Shown here: in pieces, positions 51,220 through 62,133 of the stretch
How positions within the stretch are numbered: position 1 is the stretch's first letter
Layout of the letters: each line of letters opens with the position of its first letter
Assembly (NCBI GenBank): GCA_046328115.1
Contig: JAXLXE010000003.1
Coordinates: 1 to 64,000 of the forward strand
Direction of reading: 5' to 3'
DNA length: 64,000 nt
Source: JAXLXE01 sp046328115
Lineage (GTDB): Bacteria > Chloroflexota > UBA6077 > JACCZL01
The notes under the pieces: generated by a model
What the model saw: only the letters and a program-made list of their open reading frames with translations
Databases searched by the model: none
What the model was told of the DNA's origin: nothing
Translations under genes and position numbers: made by a program

Positions 51220-52974
51220 TTAGCCCTCGGGGCGCGCGCCTATCTGCTCAACCCGCAGACGCGTGGCCTCACTGGCCACGGCCTTGCGCGCGGCGTCCGT
51301 GCGCGCCGCAAGCGCCTGGGACACCACGTCGTCCAATGCGTAGGCCAGGGCGTTGATCAGCCGTGAGCGATCCTCTTCCAGGGTCGAAACGCGCGCCTCT
51401 AGCGTGGCGACACCGGCCTTGAGCGTGGCGATCTCGCGAGTGGCCGCCGCCAGCCGAAGGTCCGCCGGCTCCTCGCGCACCATCAGCGCGTCCAGCTTGC
51501 GCACCACATCAATGAACACGTCCCAGCCGTTCAAGCCACCGTTCACCTTGCGGCGAACGCCCTCCCAGTCACCACGGCGCGCCGCCTCCGGCACACCGCG
51601 GGACACGAAATAGGCGGCAAGCACGCCCGCCGAGACCGAGGAATCCAGCGCTAGCGACGGGTTGTCCTCCAGCGCCACGCCCAGCTCCTGGCCGTACCGA
51701 CGGTAATTCCCGCGACCGGTGAGCTGGATCACGCCGCGGCCGTGGTACCGCACCCCATCGCCCGGGTTTACGTTCCCAAGCTCACGGGCTTTCGCCGGTC
51801 GATCACCCTGGATGTCGTACATCTTAAAGAAGTAGTCGCTCCCGCCAAACTCGTCTATTGGCGCGAATCGCGTCCCCGTCTCCACCCGCGTGGTGGCGAT
51901 GGCGGCGATCTGCGTGGCGCGATCGTCCACGCCACGCGCGGCCAGCGCATCCAGCACGGCCGGCCAAGTTGCCTCAACCGCGGCGGGCGCCACGCCAGCC
52001 GCGGTCGCGATCTGCGAAGTGGTGAAAAACGTCTTCACGGTGCTCGGCACGGTACCCTCCCCTGTCGCTGAGCGGTCCGCGGCGACAACGTCGGACGGCT
52101 CGGGCTGTGGTTCATCTGACTCAAGCGTCTTCAGCCATTCGGCCCGCAGGTGGGGCCACTTTGCGATGGACATCGGCGTGCCACCTTGCTCCGCCCGCTC
52201 CTCGCCCCGCATGCCGTCCCGGTCTATCGACCCATCCGGTCGGTAGCAGCGCCAGTCCGCGATGAACCAGACCACCCGGGCGTACGTGCCCGCCCGCACG
52301 GCCGCCGCCGCTCGAGCAATCACCCCATCACCGTTGGTCTCCGTCACGTCCAGGTTGGCCACGGAGCCAAGAATTGACCGGCACTCCTCGCCGGCCCGCA
52401 GCAGATCCTGCCGGTACGCGTGCACGTCCACCCGATCGTACTGGCGATCCACCCCCGCCCGCTTGATGGCACCCCAGAACGCCATCGCCGTGTTGAAGTC
52501 GTTGGGATCCTGGTTTCCCACCCTCTGTCTGCTCGGCGCCGGCAGGTGGAGCACGTCATCGGACACGTCCCGCCACGCCCGCGCGAGCTCGCCAAACCAG
52601 TCCGCGTGACGCTCCCAGTCGCGGTGCCCGCCCTCCGGATCCTCCAGATCCACCTCGTTCGCCAGGATCGCCTCCAGCCGCACACCGTCTGCCCGAAGCG
52701 CGTCGTACAGCCCCATCCGGTCCGCGCACGCCCCCGCCCACTCGCCCGGCGGCTTGCCGGGGATGTCCCGATCGAAGAAGCGCACGATCAGCGACTCATG
52801 CTCCAGCTCGCGGACCAGTGCGATTACCCGCTCCGCGGCACCCTTGTCCTGGGGCCACGGATAGCGCAGCGCCAGCAGCCCGCTCGGCCGAAGCTGGCGA
52901 ACCAGCGCCACGTCATCATCAGTGAGGTGATCTTCATCCGGCAGGTGCAGCCACAATGGGCTTCGCGAATCCAC
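51220..52974 (-). CDS. GH19-type chitinase/lysozyme-like protein with N-terminal barrel
   Basis: About 584 residues. Start GTG 52974 has GGAGGGGAGGG five bases upstream. Residues about 1-270 resemble a TIM-barrel hydrolase (LRPSGLLALRYPWP, GVRLEAILANEVDLED). A Pro/Ser linker leads to a glycoside-hydrolase-19-like domain (about 340-500) with ATTRVETGTRFAPIDE, RYHGRGVIQLTGRGNYRRYG and PSLALDSSVSA. A coiled-coil tail follows. No signal peptide is seen. It could be an autolysin or a phage-derived lysin; GH19-type domains cut chitin or peptidoglycan. Confidence 0.75.
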   Translation of the reverse strand: MDSRSPLWLHLPDEDHLTDDDVALVRQLRPSGLLALRYPWPQDKGAAERVIALVRELEHESLIVRFFDRDIPGKPPGEWAGACADRMGLYDALRADGVRLEAILANEVDLEDPEGGHRDWERHADWFGELARAWRDVSDDVLHLPAPSRQRVGNQDPNDFNTAMAFWGAIKRAGVDRQYDRVDVHAYRQDLLRAGEECRSILGSVANLDVTETNGDGVIARAAAAVRAGTYARVVWFIADWRCYRPDGSIDRDGMRGEERAEQGGTPMSIAKWPHLRAEWLKTLESDEPQPEPSDVVAADRSATGEGTVPSTVKTFFTTSQIATAAGVAPAAVEATWPAVLDALAARGVDDRATQIAAIATTRVETGTRFAPIDEFGGSDYFFKMYDIQGDRPAKARELGNVNPGDGVRYHGRGVIQLTGRGNYRRYGQELGVALEDNPSLALDSSVSAGVLAAYFVSRGVPEAARRGDWEGVRRKVNGGLNGWDVFIDVVRKLDALMVREEPADLRLAAATREIATLKAGVATLEARVSTLEEDRSRLINALAYALDDVVSQALAARTDAARKAVASEATRLRVEQIGARPEG

Positions 52975-53175
52975 GATGACCCTCCCCTCCACCTTGCAGA
53001 GTAGCGCCACGCCCCTGTGAATGTCATCTCTGCCTGTCCCAGGCCGCCCATACTCCCTAGACGCTATGCCGCTCACTGTGGATCCGCGCGCGTCAGGCGC
53101 GAGGTGGGGCCGTCGCGGTATCCTGTGCGGCCGTGGCCCGTGACCGGGCACGATCAGTCTGGGAGGGCCAACGAC

Positions 53176-54258
53176 ATGGCGGACTACACCAAATACGAGC
53201 TGGGCCAGATCACCCGGTGGACCACCAGCGTCTTTGAGAAGCTAGGCACGCCGGCGGCGGACGCCACCATGGCCGCCGAGGCGTTGATCCACGCCGACCT
53301 GATGGGCATCGACTCCCACGGGCTCAACCGCTTCCCCGGCCCAAGCTACGCCGGCGGGCTCCAGTCCGGCAAGATCGATCCAAAGGCAAAGGCAGAGGTG
53401 GTGCACCAGGCGGCCTCCACCGCTGTGGTGGACGGCAACGGCGGACTGGGCCCGGTCGCCGCCACGGTTGCCATGGACCTGGCCATTGAGAAAGCCAAGC
53501 AGACCGGCGCCGGCTTCGTCTCGGTACGCAACAGCAATCACTACGGCGCCTCATCGCACTACTCCACCCGGGCGCTCCCGCACGGCATCATCGGCTTCTC
53601 CATGACCGTGGGCGGACTGGGCGTGGTGGCGGCCGGCGGCAAGGGCCGGCGCATCGGCATCAACCCCATGAGCGTGGCCGCGCCCGCCGGCAAGTACCCA
53701 CCGTTTATCCTGGACATCGCCACCAGCGTGGTGGCGGCCGGCAAGCTAGAGCTAGCGCGCATGAAGGACATGCCCGTGCCGCTCGGCTGGATCGTGGACG
53801 CCAACGGCAAGCCCACGGTGGACCCCAGCGAGTTCTGGAACGGCGGCGCCATCCTGCCCCTGGGTGGCGAGCCGGAGACCGGCGGCTACAAAGGCTACGG
53901 CCTGTCCGTCATGATCGACATCCTGGCCGGCGTCCTCTCCGGCGGCGGGCACATCGGCGAGCTCCGCGGCCCTGGCGGCTCCAACGCTACGTGCCACTTT
54001 CAGGGCGCGCTGTCTATCGACGGCTTTGGCTCCGTGGACAACTTCAAGGCCATCATGGATCGCCTCGTGGGGTTCCTCAAGGCCACCGAGCCAGTGGAGG
54101 GCGTCAAGGAGGTCCTGGTCCACGGCGAGCGCGAATACTACGCCGAGCAGGACCGCCGCAAGAACGGAATCCCGTACCACTTTGACGTAGTCAACCGCAT
54201 CACCGACCTGGCCGGCACCGTGGGCATCCCGCTGCCAACGCCCGTCGGAGTCGCGTAG
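53176..54258 (+). CDS. Ldh-family NAD(P)-dependent oxidoreductase
   Basis: 360 residues from ATG 53176, behind GGGAGGG. Hallmarks are ADLMGIDSHGLNRFPG (the conserved SHG), VRNSNHYGASSHYSTRAL and GGYKGYGLSVMIDILAGVLSGG. The family reduces 2-oxo acids such as malate, lactate, ureidoglycolate or sulpholactate relatives; the substrate is not certain. Divergent from the GH19 gene. Confidence 0.87.
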   Translation: MADYTKYELGQITRWTTSVFEKLGTPAADATMAAEALIHADLMGIDSHGLNRFPGPSYAGGLQSGKIDPKAKAEVVHQAASTAVVDGNGGLGPVAATVAMDLAIEKAKQTGAGFVSVRNSNHYGASSHYSTRALPHGIIGFSMTVGGLGVVAAGGKGRRIGINPMSVAAPAGKYPPFILDIATSVVAAGKLELARMKDMPVPLGWIVDANGKPTVDPSEFWNGGAILPLGGEPETGGYKGYGLSVMIDILAGVLSGGGHIGELRGPGGSNATCHFQGALSIDGFGSVDNFKAIMDRLVGFLKATEPVEGVKEVLVHGEREYYAEQDRRKNGIPYHFDVVNRITDLAGTVGIPLPTPVGVA

Positions 54259-54527
54259 CGATTCGGTGTTGCCTCACTCAAACAGAGACCGGGTGGCGGG
54301 TGCCACCCGGCGACGGCCGCGCCATGCACACGGGCGTCCTCCACCCCCGCTGACGGTAGGCAGGATTCTCTTCTCGGTGCGAGCTAGCGTGCCAGCGCGG
54401 CCGACGCGGCAGCCGATCCACAGGAGACTCGTCAGCACGCGAGGAGCGGGGGCGGGCCCTTTACCCGCGCGCGTCGGCACCTGCCGGTGTGCGGCGGCGT
54501 GGCCACCCTGATCGGGCTCACCCGGTA
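54259..54527. other. Gap before the Tat surface-protein family
   Basis: 269 bases with no gene or ribosome site I can support, preceding the decayed copy at 54528. Confidence 0.5.
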
Positions 54528-54830
54528 GCCCGAGGCGGCCCGCGCCGCCCACGTAGTGGCCGCTACGTCACCAACCGCACGGCGACCGGGCTCGACGTCC
54601 GAGAGCAACAGGGCGCCACCAGCACCCTCGACTTCAGCTACCGCGTCGTCGCGAAGCGCCGCGACTGGGATCGCTAGCGCCTGGCCAAGCTCGCCCACTT
54701 CGATCCCCCATCAGCCGTCTCCCACACCGAGATCCCCGAGGCAACGGCCCCGGCTAGAGACCGCGGCGTCTCCGCCTGCGGTGCGGAGCACACGCCTGAG
54801 CCGTGCACCGCGCCACCCCCACGGTGCTAG
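54528..54830 (+). pseudogene. C-terminal remnant of the Tat glycine-rich surface-protein family
   Basis: The reading frame matches the end of the two intact neighbours: a segment like SGAAHV (around 54536-54556), then NRTATGLDVREQQG ... YRVVAKRRDW, then an in-frame TAG at 54675 where the intact genes have Ser, then RLAKL ... TAPPPRC ending at 54828. A stretch of roughly 30 codons is missing between the first two parts, and no start or ribosome site is present. It is a decayed tandem copy. Confidence 0.7.
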
Positions 54831-54940
54831 GCCACCGGCCCTTGGGTCTACCCGTGTGACCCCGCGCACAGCGCCGCCCGCGGATCGTGCCTACACTGGC
54901 CTCGCGAGCCACAGGGCGACGCTCCTTCAGGAGGCTAGAC

Positions 54941-56170
54941 ATGAAACGGATGGGTTTGAGGACAGCAGCACGGCGAAAGCTGCTGGCGTTCGGTGGTCTA
55001 GGCGCCCTGATGGGCCTGGCCCGCCAGCCGGAGCTGGCTCACGCCAGCCACCAGGTGGAAGACATCGGTATCGGCGTTACTAACCCGACTCTCGGAAGCC
55101 CGCCGACGACCACCACAACGCTGAGCACCAACACCAACGGTGAAGGATTTCAGGTCCTGCAGGCTGACAACGCCCTCGGCGTCGCGGTGTTCGTCCACGG
55201 AGCCAGGAACAGCCTGTCCGGTTCGGGGGGCGACGCCCTATACGCCGACGGCGGAAGCACGACTGGAGTACCCGGCTCACAAAGGTCCGGGGGGGATGCC
55301 GTCGTTGGCACCGGCGGTAGCGGCTTCGAATACGGGGGAGGCGGTCGCGGTGGAAATTTCTCGGGAGGCATCTCAACGACGAATCCGGGTGTGGGCGTAA
55401 ATGCAGAAGGGGGGATCAATACCGGCGGCCTTCTCGCGGTGGGCGGGACGGGCATTGTCGGGCGCGGCGGACTCGGCAACAACCGCGTCACCCGCACCGG
55501 TATCGGCGTGCTGGGCCAGTCCACCTCCGCCGAGGGCGTTCGCGGCGAGTCCGCCTTCGGCCCCGGCACGCTTGGAGTCTCGTCCAATGGCGTCGGCGTG
55601 TTCGCCGTCTCGCACACTAGCTGGGGCCTCTACTCCCAGTCCCCCGGCTTCGCCGGCGTCTTCCAGGGCGCCGTCTACATCGCCGGCGGACTCAAGCTCC
55701 TGGGCGGCTTCCTCACCGCCGTCAAGCACCCGGACGGCTCCACCCGCGCAGCGCATGGTGTGACCAGTACCGAGCCCGTCATGGAGGACTTCGGCCGCGC
55801 GCGGCTCGCCAACGGCGCCGCGCACGTGGACCTGGAACCCACCTTCGCCGCGCTGATCCAGAGTGCTGACTACACCGTCTTTCTCGTGCCTGAGGGGGAC
55901 TGTAAGGGTCTCTACAGTGCCAATCGCACGGCCAGCGGCTTCGACGTGCGCGAGCTCCAGGGCGGCACCAGTAGCCTTGACTTCGGCTACCGCGTCGTCG
56001 CGAAGCGCCGCGACGGGGACCGCTCGCGCCTCGCCAAGCTCGACCAACTCGACCCGCTGCCAGCCGTCTCCCACACCGAAGTCGCGGACCCGACGGCCGC
56101 GGCAAAGTCCCGTACCCCGTCAACGAGCGCGCCCAGCCAACCGTCCTCCGCGCCACCCCCACGACGGTAG
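54941..56170 (+). CDS. Tat-exported glycine-rich surface protein, copy 1
   Basis: 409 residues from ATG 54941 behind CAGGAGG. The N-terminus RTAARRKLLAFGGLGALMGLA is a twin-arginine-like signal ending near HAS. A glycine-rich middle (about 95-200) follows. The conserved C-terminal half has GIGVLGQSTSAEGVRGES, GVYIAGGLKLLGGF-like and FDVRELQGGTSSLDFGYRVVAKR. That C-terminal pattern occurs in many bacterial surface proteins of unknown function. Alleles of this array could vary the cell surface. Confidence 0.75.
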   Translation: MKRMGLRTAARRKLLAFGGLGALMGLARQPELAHASHQVEDIGIGVTNPTLGSPPTTTTTLSTNTNGEGFQVLQADNALGVAVFVHGARNSLSGSGGDALYADGGSTTGVPGSQRSGGDAVVGTGGSGFEYGGGGRGGNFSGGISTTNPGVGVNAEGGINTGGLLAVGGTGIVGRGGLGNNRVTRTGIGVLGQSTSAEGVRGESAFGPGTLGVSSNGVGVFAVSHTSWGLYSQSPGFAGVFQGAVYIAGGLKLLGGFLTAVKHPDGSTRAAHGVTSTEPVMEDFGRARLANGAAHVDLEPTFAALIQSADYTVFLVPEGDCKGLYSANRTASGFDVRELQGGTSSLDFGYRVVAKRRDGDRSRLAKLDQLDPLPAVSHTEVADPTAAAKSRTPSTSAPSQPSSAPPPRR

Positions 56171-56302
56171 TCCACCGGCCGCTGAGTCCGTGTCCCGCGC
56201 CTGGATCGCCACCCGCGCGACCAGGCGCGAGGCGCGCGTGCGTCAACGATGCTACCATGCCCGGACGCGACGGCTGGTTGCCGGACGGTATGGAGGGACG
56301 CC

Positions 56303-57538
56303 TTGGCACGCATGGGATTGAGGACAGCTGCGCGGCGAAAGCTGCTTGCGTTCGGCGGACTGGGCGCCCTGATGGGCCTGGCGAGGCAGCCAGAGACGGC
56401 TCACGCCGCGCACCAGGCGGAGGACCTGGGGCTGGGACTCGCCAACCCCACGGGCGGGGGACTGGCGCCGACCACCACAACGAGACTCACGACGAACGTG
56501 AGTGGCTCGGGCGACGCGTTCGCCGTGCAGCAACAGGCCAACGCCGATGGAGACGCTATGAGCGGCTACGGCGGCAGCAACTTGGCGGCAGGAAATGGTG
56601 GCGACGGCGTATATGGGGAAGGCGGGGGACTTTCCGGCGCGTTTCTATCAATCCGATCCGGGGGCGTCGGGGTCATCGGCCTCGGGGGCAATGGCGATTC
56701 TTCGGGCAGCGCGGGCTCGGGGGGGGCCTTCACGGGAGGAAGCTCCGGCACCATCGCCGGAGCCGGGGCGAGGGCTAATGGTGGGCAGAACTCCGCGAGT
56801 CCGCTGGCCGTGGGCGGTGCCGGCCTGATCGGCAAGGGTGGCTTTGGCAGCACTGGAGTCACCCGCACAGGTGTCGGCGTGCTGGGCCAGTCCACCTCCG
56901 CGGAGGGCGTGCGCGGCGAGTCCGGCTTCGGTCCGGGCACGCTCGGCGTCTCGGGCAACGGTATCGGTGTCTACGCCGTCTCACACAACAACTGGGGGCT
57001 CTTCTCCCAGTCACCCAACTACGCGGGCGTCTTCTACGGCTCCGTCTACATCGCCGGCGGCCTCAAGCTCCTCGGCGGCTTCCTCGCCGCCGTCAAACAC
57101 CCGGACGGCTCCACCCGCGCCGCCCACGGCATGACGAGCGCGGATCCGCTCATCGAGGACGTAGGCCGCGCGCGACTGACGAGCGGCGCCGCCCACGTGG
57201 ACCTGGAGCCCAACTTCGCCGCGCTGGTTGGATCAAGCGACTACGACCTGTTCCTCACGCCGTACGGCGACTGCAACGGCCTCTACGTGGCGGTTCGCAC
57301 TGCCAGCGGCTTCGACGTCCGAGAGCTCAAAGGTGGCACAGCCACCCTAGACTTCGGCTACCGCGTGGTCGCCAAACGCCGCGACGGCGACCGGTCCCGC
57401 CTGGCAAAGCTCGACCACCTCGAACCACTGCCGGCCGTCACCCACACGAACACCCCCGAGCCACCGCGAGACCCCAAAGTGCGCTCCACAACCCCCAACG
57501 GCGCTACCCCCGAGGCCGCACCACCACCCCGGCGATAG
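56303..57538 (+). CDS. Tat-exported glycine-rich surface protein, copy 2
   Basis: 411 residues from TTG 56303 (MARMGLRTAARRKLL), behind GGAGGG, the same arrangement as copy 1. Signal and C-terminal half are nearly identical to copy 1 (GVGVLGQSTSAEGVRGES, YRVVAKRRDGDRSRLAKLD). The middle differs in sequence but is likewise glycine-rich. The tandem arrangement, shared ends and divergent middles suggest duplication with recombination or selection on the middle part. Confidence 0.75.
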   Translation: MARMGLRTAARRKLLAFGGLGALMGLARQPETAHAAHQAEDLGLGLANPTGGGLAPTTTTRLTTNVSGSGDAFAVQQQANADGDAMSGYGGSNLAAGNGGDGVYGEGGGLSGAFLSIRSGGVGVIGLGGNGDSSGSAGSGGAFTGGSSGTIAGAGARANGGQNSASPLAVGGAGLIGKGGFGSTGVTRTGVGVLGQSTSAEGVRGESGFGPGTLGVSGNGIGVYAVSHNNWGLFSQSPNYAGVFYGSVYIAGGLKLLGGFLAAVKHPDGSTRAAHGMTSADPLIEDVGRARLTSGAAHVDLEPNFAALVGSSDYDLFLTPYGDCNGLYVAVRTASGFDVRELKGGTATLDFGYRVVAKRRDGDRSRLAKLDHLEPLPAVTHTNTPEPPRDPKVRSTTPNGATPEAAPPPRR

Positions 57539-57557
57539 CAGAGCCCCTTAACGCACC

Positions 57558-57582
57558 GGGCCCTCCCGTGTCGGGAGGGCCC
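57558..57582. terminator. Hairpin between convergent genes
   Basis: GGGCCCTCCCG and CGGGAGGGCCC pair perfectly around TGT. No T-run is present. It lies between copy 2 of the surface protein and the end of groEL. Confidence 0.55.
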
Positions 57583-57609
57583 AGCTGGGTCAGCCAGAGG
57601 TTCTGGCTT

Positions 57610-59235
<1,626 letters not shown>

Positions 59236-59287
59236 CTACACTCTCCACTCTTCCCGGCCAGAGCCCCGCACGTCGGGGGTGGCGGGC

Positions 59288-59593
59288 CTACTTGCCGTTG
59301 CTTACGAGCTGTGCCAGCACATCCTTCTCGCTGAGGATGAGCAGCTCCTGGTCCTCGTGCTTGAACTCCGTGCCGGCGTACTTGGCAAAGAGCACGCGGT
59401 CGCCCGCGCTCAGCTCCACCTTCACCCGCTCGCCATTGTCCAGCACCCGGCCCGGACCCACCGCCAGGATCTCTCCCTGCTGCGGCTTCTCCTTGGCCGT
59501 GTCCGGCAACACCAGTCCGCTCTTGGTGACCTCTTCGCGGTCCAGCGGCTTGATGACAACGCGGTCGCCCAGCGGCCGCAACCCACCTGCCAT
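59288..59593 (-). CDS. groES: 10 kDa co-chaperonin GroES
   Basis: About 101 residues starting MAGGLRPLGDRVVIKPLDRE; GGGAGGG lies six bases upstream. The mobile loop and C-terminal ILSEKDVLAQL are typical. It caps GroEL. A CIRCE element lies 63 bases upstream of the start. Confidence 0.96.
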   Translation of the reverse strand: MAGGLRPLGDRVVIKPLDREEVTKSGLVLPDTAKEKPQQGEILAVGPGRVLDNGERVKVELSAGDRVLFAKYAGTEFKHEDQELLILSEKDVLAQLVSNGK

Positions 59594-59655
59594 GACGTAC
59601 CCTCCCACCATTTTTCGACCGCGCAAAACCGCGGCCAATGTGATCGGAAAGTAGT

Positions 59656-59682
59656 TTAGCACTCTGGCGGATCGAGTGCTAA
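59656..59682 (-). promoter_or_regulatory. CIRCE element (HrcA operator) over the groESL promoter
   Basis: TTAGCACTC-N9-GAGTGCTAA is a perfect match to the CIRCE consensus. On the minus strand TTAGCA and TAAACT lie 18 bases apart, so HrcA would block RNA polymerase directly. No hrcA gene is in the window. Confidence 0.93.
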
Positions 59683-59734
59683 TAGACTGACTCACCACCT
59701 ACGGTCTCACCCCGCCCAAGGGAGAATAGCTTCG

Positions 59735-61270
59735 CTAGCCGCCCCGCCGTGGAACCGGGCTGGTGGGTGGTACACCGCCCGGCAGCACGGGACGGTCCGG
59801 TACCATCGCCGGCGGTTTACAGCCGCTCGTGTCGTGGGTGCGCGGTAGGCACGTGAGCGTGCTCCGCGCCACCGTGACCGTGGTGTCCCTCGTCACCGTC
59901 ACCGTCCCGACCCGCGTCACCGTGGTCTCCGTCAGAGCTGAGCTGGTCGCCGTGCTCGTACCGGTCACGGTTGTGGTGGCGGCCGTGTGCACCGTCCCCG
60001 TGGTGGTGACCGTGGCGGCGGAGGTCACCGTGCCCGTGCTGGTCGCCGTCACTGAGGTGGGGACCGTAGACGTCTGATAGACGGTAGTCGGCACGACCAC
60101 GGTTGTCATCGAGGAAACGGTCACGGGTACCGTCGTGCTCGAAGTTATTGTGAGCGGGACAGTGGACGTGGCGGTTGAGAGCTCGATCGTGAGCTGAGTC
60201 GACGTCGCGAGCAGCGTCACCGGCACCGTCGTCGTCGATGTCGTCGTGGCGGGCATCGTCTCCGTCGTCGACGTCGTCGTCCGCTCCGTCGCGGTTGTCG
60301 TCGCGGTCACGGGCACCGTCGTCGTCGAGGTCGTCGTAGCCGGAACCGTCTCCGTCGTCGACGTCGTCGTCCGCTCCGTCGCGGTTGTCGTCTCCGTCAC
60401 GGGCACCGTCGTCGTCGAGGTCATCGTAAGCGGAATGGTCGTGGCGGAAATGACCGTCGACGTGCTGGTGGTCGACGTCGTCGTGCGCGACGTCGAGGTA
60501 GTCGCCGTGAGCGACGTCGAGGTGGTGGTCGTCCTTGAGGTCGAGGTCGTTGACGTCGTGGTCTGAGAAGTCGATGTCGTCGACGTGGTCGTCCGATACG
60601 TCGAGGTCGTCGTCGTCGGCACCGTCGTCGTCGTGGACGTGGTCGTGCGAGACGTCGAGGTCGTTGACGTCGTGGTCTGAGAAGTCGATGTCGTCGACGT
60701 GGTCGTCCGATATGTCGAGGTCGTTGACGTCGTCGTCGGCACCGTCGAGGTAGTAGATGTCGTCGTCCGCGATGTCGACGTCGTGGATGTCGTGGTTCGG
60801 TGCGTCGACGTGGTAGACGTGGTCGAACGAGATGTCGACGTAGTCGTGGTGGTCGTGCGAGAGGTGGATGTGGTCGTGGGGACGGTCGTTGTTGACGTGG
60901 TCGTCGCCGGGACCGTCGTCGTTGACGTGACGGTCAACGGCTCAGTGGAGGTCGCTGTCGTGGTCGCCTCGATCGTCGTGGTGGTCGTCGTCGTCTCAGG
61001 CACAGTGAAGGTGGAAGTCACCGTGGCGGCCACCGTGGTTGTGGAGGTCGCCGTGATTGGAGCGGTCTCGGTCTCAATCGTCGTGACGGTGGTGGTCGCC
61101 GTGTCCGCGAACGCAACCGAAGGGGAGCCGTCGACCCGGCTGAGCGCGGTGAATACCAGGACCAGCGCGACCCAGGCACCGATCCAGGCGAGCCCATAGG
61201 CAACGCTTCCGAGACCACGTACCCGCACGGGTCTACGCCTCAATCCCCGCCGCGCCGCCGCATTGGCCAC
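59735..61270 (-). CDS. Threonine-rich mucin-like surface protein
   Basis: 511 residues. A basic N-terminus and one hydrophobic span (AYGLAWIGAWVALVLVFTAL) lead to about 420 residues almost entirely of Thr, Ser and Val, with repeats such as TTSTTSTSRTTTSTT and ATTTSTTTVPVT. A short Cys-containing end (CLPRTHDTSGC) follows. The span is signal-like, so it is probably exported, and the Thr stretch is a likely O-glycosylation stalk (inference). The DNA is built from GTCGTCGACGT-type repeats and should be length-variable. Confidence 0.7.
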   Translation of the reverse strand: MANAAARRGLRRRPVRVRGLGSVAYGLAWIGAWVALVLVFTALSRVDGSPSVAFADTATTTVTTIETETAPITATSTTTVAATVTSTFTVPETTTTTTTIEATTTATSTEPLTVTSTTTVPATTTSTTTVPTTTSTSRTTTTTTSTSRSTTSTTSTHRTTTSTTSTSRTTTSTTSTVPTTTSTTSTYRTTTSTTSTSQTTTSTTSTSRTTTSTTTTVPTTTTSTYRTTTSTTSTSQTTTSTTSTSRTTTTSTSLTATTSTSRTTTSTTSTSTVISATTIPLTMTSTTTVPVTETTTATERTTTSTTETVPATTTSTTTVPVTATTTATERTTTSTTETMPATTTSTTTVPVTLLATSTQLTIELSTATSTVPLTITSSTTVPVTVSSMTTVVVPTTVYQTSTVPTSVTATSTGTVTSAATVTTTGTVHTAATTTVTGTSTATSSALTETTVTRVGTVTVTRDTTVTVARSTLTCLPRTHDTSGCKPPAMVPDRPVLPGGVPPTSPVPRRGG

Positions 61271-61815
61271 CCGGGCCAGTCACGGGCAGGGGCACTCGTC
61301 AGCCGGGTACCCAGCCAGGCGAGGCGCGCATCGCCCTCAAACCTGTCCGTGAACCCCGCCCGCGGATTTCGGTCGCGATCAACCGCGGCCCGTCGCTCGA
61401 TCTGAAAACGAGCTACGCGCGAACGCTCCGGCGCGATTGACCGCGGCGCGAGCGCGCGCGAAGAGAACGTGTGCGCTGCGACGGCTCAACTCCCGAGGTG
61501 GCTACAGCGTCGCCCCCCGGGCAAGCCGCGCGGGGTAACCCGCGCACGCTCCGACTCTGTTCCAAACGTCCAGCCTATCCGCGCGGGATGGCAAACGTGG
61601 ACCGCGGCCGGACCCTGCCCCATTCTGTTAGGCGGAGGGTGACAACCGACCCCGCTGTGCCCTCCTCGCGCCCGTCCCGCGCGATTAGAGTGCCGCGCTC
61701 ACAGATGCTCGCCGATGTGATCCAGCGTACAGCGCCACGCGCGGTCCACGGCTACGCTGCAGTCATGACGCGATCCGTCGCGGATCGTCAGGGAGGGCGT
61801 GATGACGCCGCCAGG
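61271..61815. other. Gap between the mucin-like gene and a decayed surface-protein copy
   Basis: About 545 bases. An open frame at 61471-61872 has no ribosome site and an atypical composition, so it is not called. Two similar motifs CGATCAACCGCGG and CGATTGACCGCGG lie about 50 bases apart. Confidence 0.45.
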
Positions 61816-62090
61816 AGTGACTACGGCTGGCCGGCGGAGGCTGGTTGGGAATGGGAGGGCTGGCCGCGGTGACGGGACCGACGCAGCAGCCAGCCGCGAT
61901 GTACGGGGCGCCGCGGACGGAGCATGTCGGCATCGGGCTGGTCAACCCCACGACCGGCGGTATCGCCCGCGGCACAAGCGAGCTGCGCACCCACGCTCGT
62001 CTACGGAGCACGCACCGACGGGCTCTGTGCACCGGGTACCGCTCGGCCTCGCAGTCGACCACTGGAGGCCGGCCCGCCACGCCGACGCGA
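61816..62090 (+). pseudogene. N-terminal remnant of the Tat surface-protein family
   Basis: The DNA reads first as TTAGRRRLVGNG (compare RTAARRKLLAFG) in one frame, then as MGGLAAVTG ... TEHVGIGLVNPTTGG in another (compare LGLGLANPTGGG). This shows a +1 shift. The rest of the gene is missing. It lies about 4.3 kb from the intact copies, separated by groESL and the mucin-like gene. Confidence 0.5.
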
Positions 62091-62133
62091 TCCGAAAATT
62101 ATCCGGCAGCGCCGGTGTTCGCCCGCGTCCATC

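Noticed and set aside
60000..60950. Possible CRISPR or satellite in the GTCGTCGACGT repeats
   Set aside because: The repeats are codon runs for Thr/Ser in an open frame, with no fixed unit or spacers.
61471..61872. 133-codon plus-strand frame
   Set aside because: No ribosome site, odd composition, and it runs into the decayed surface-protein copy.
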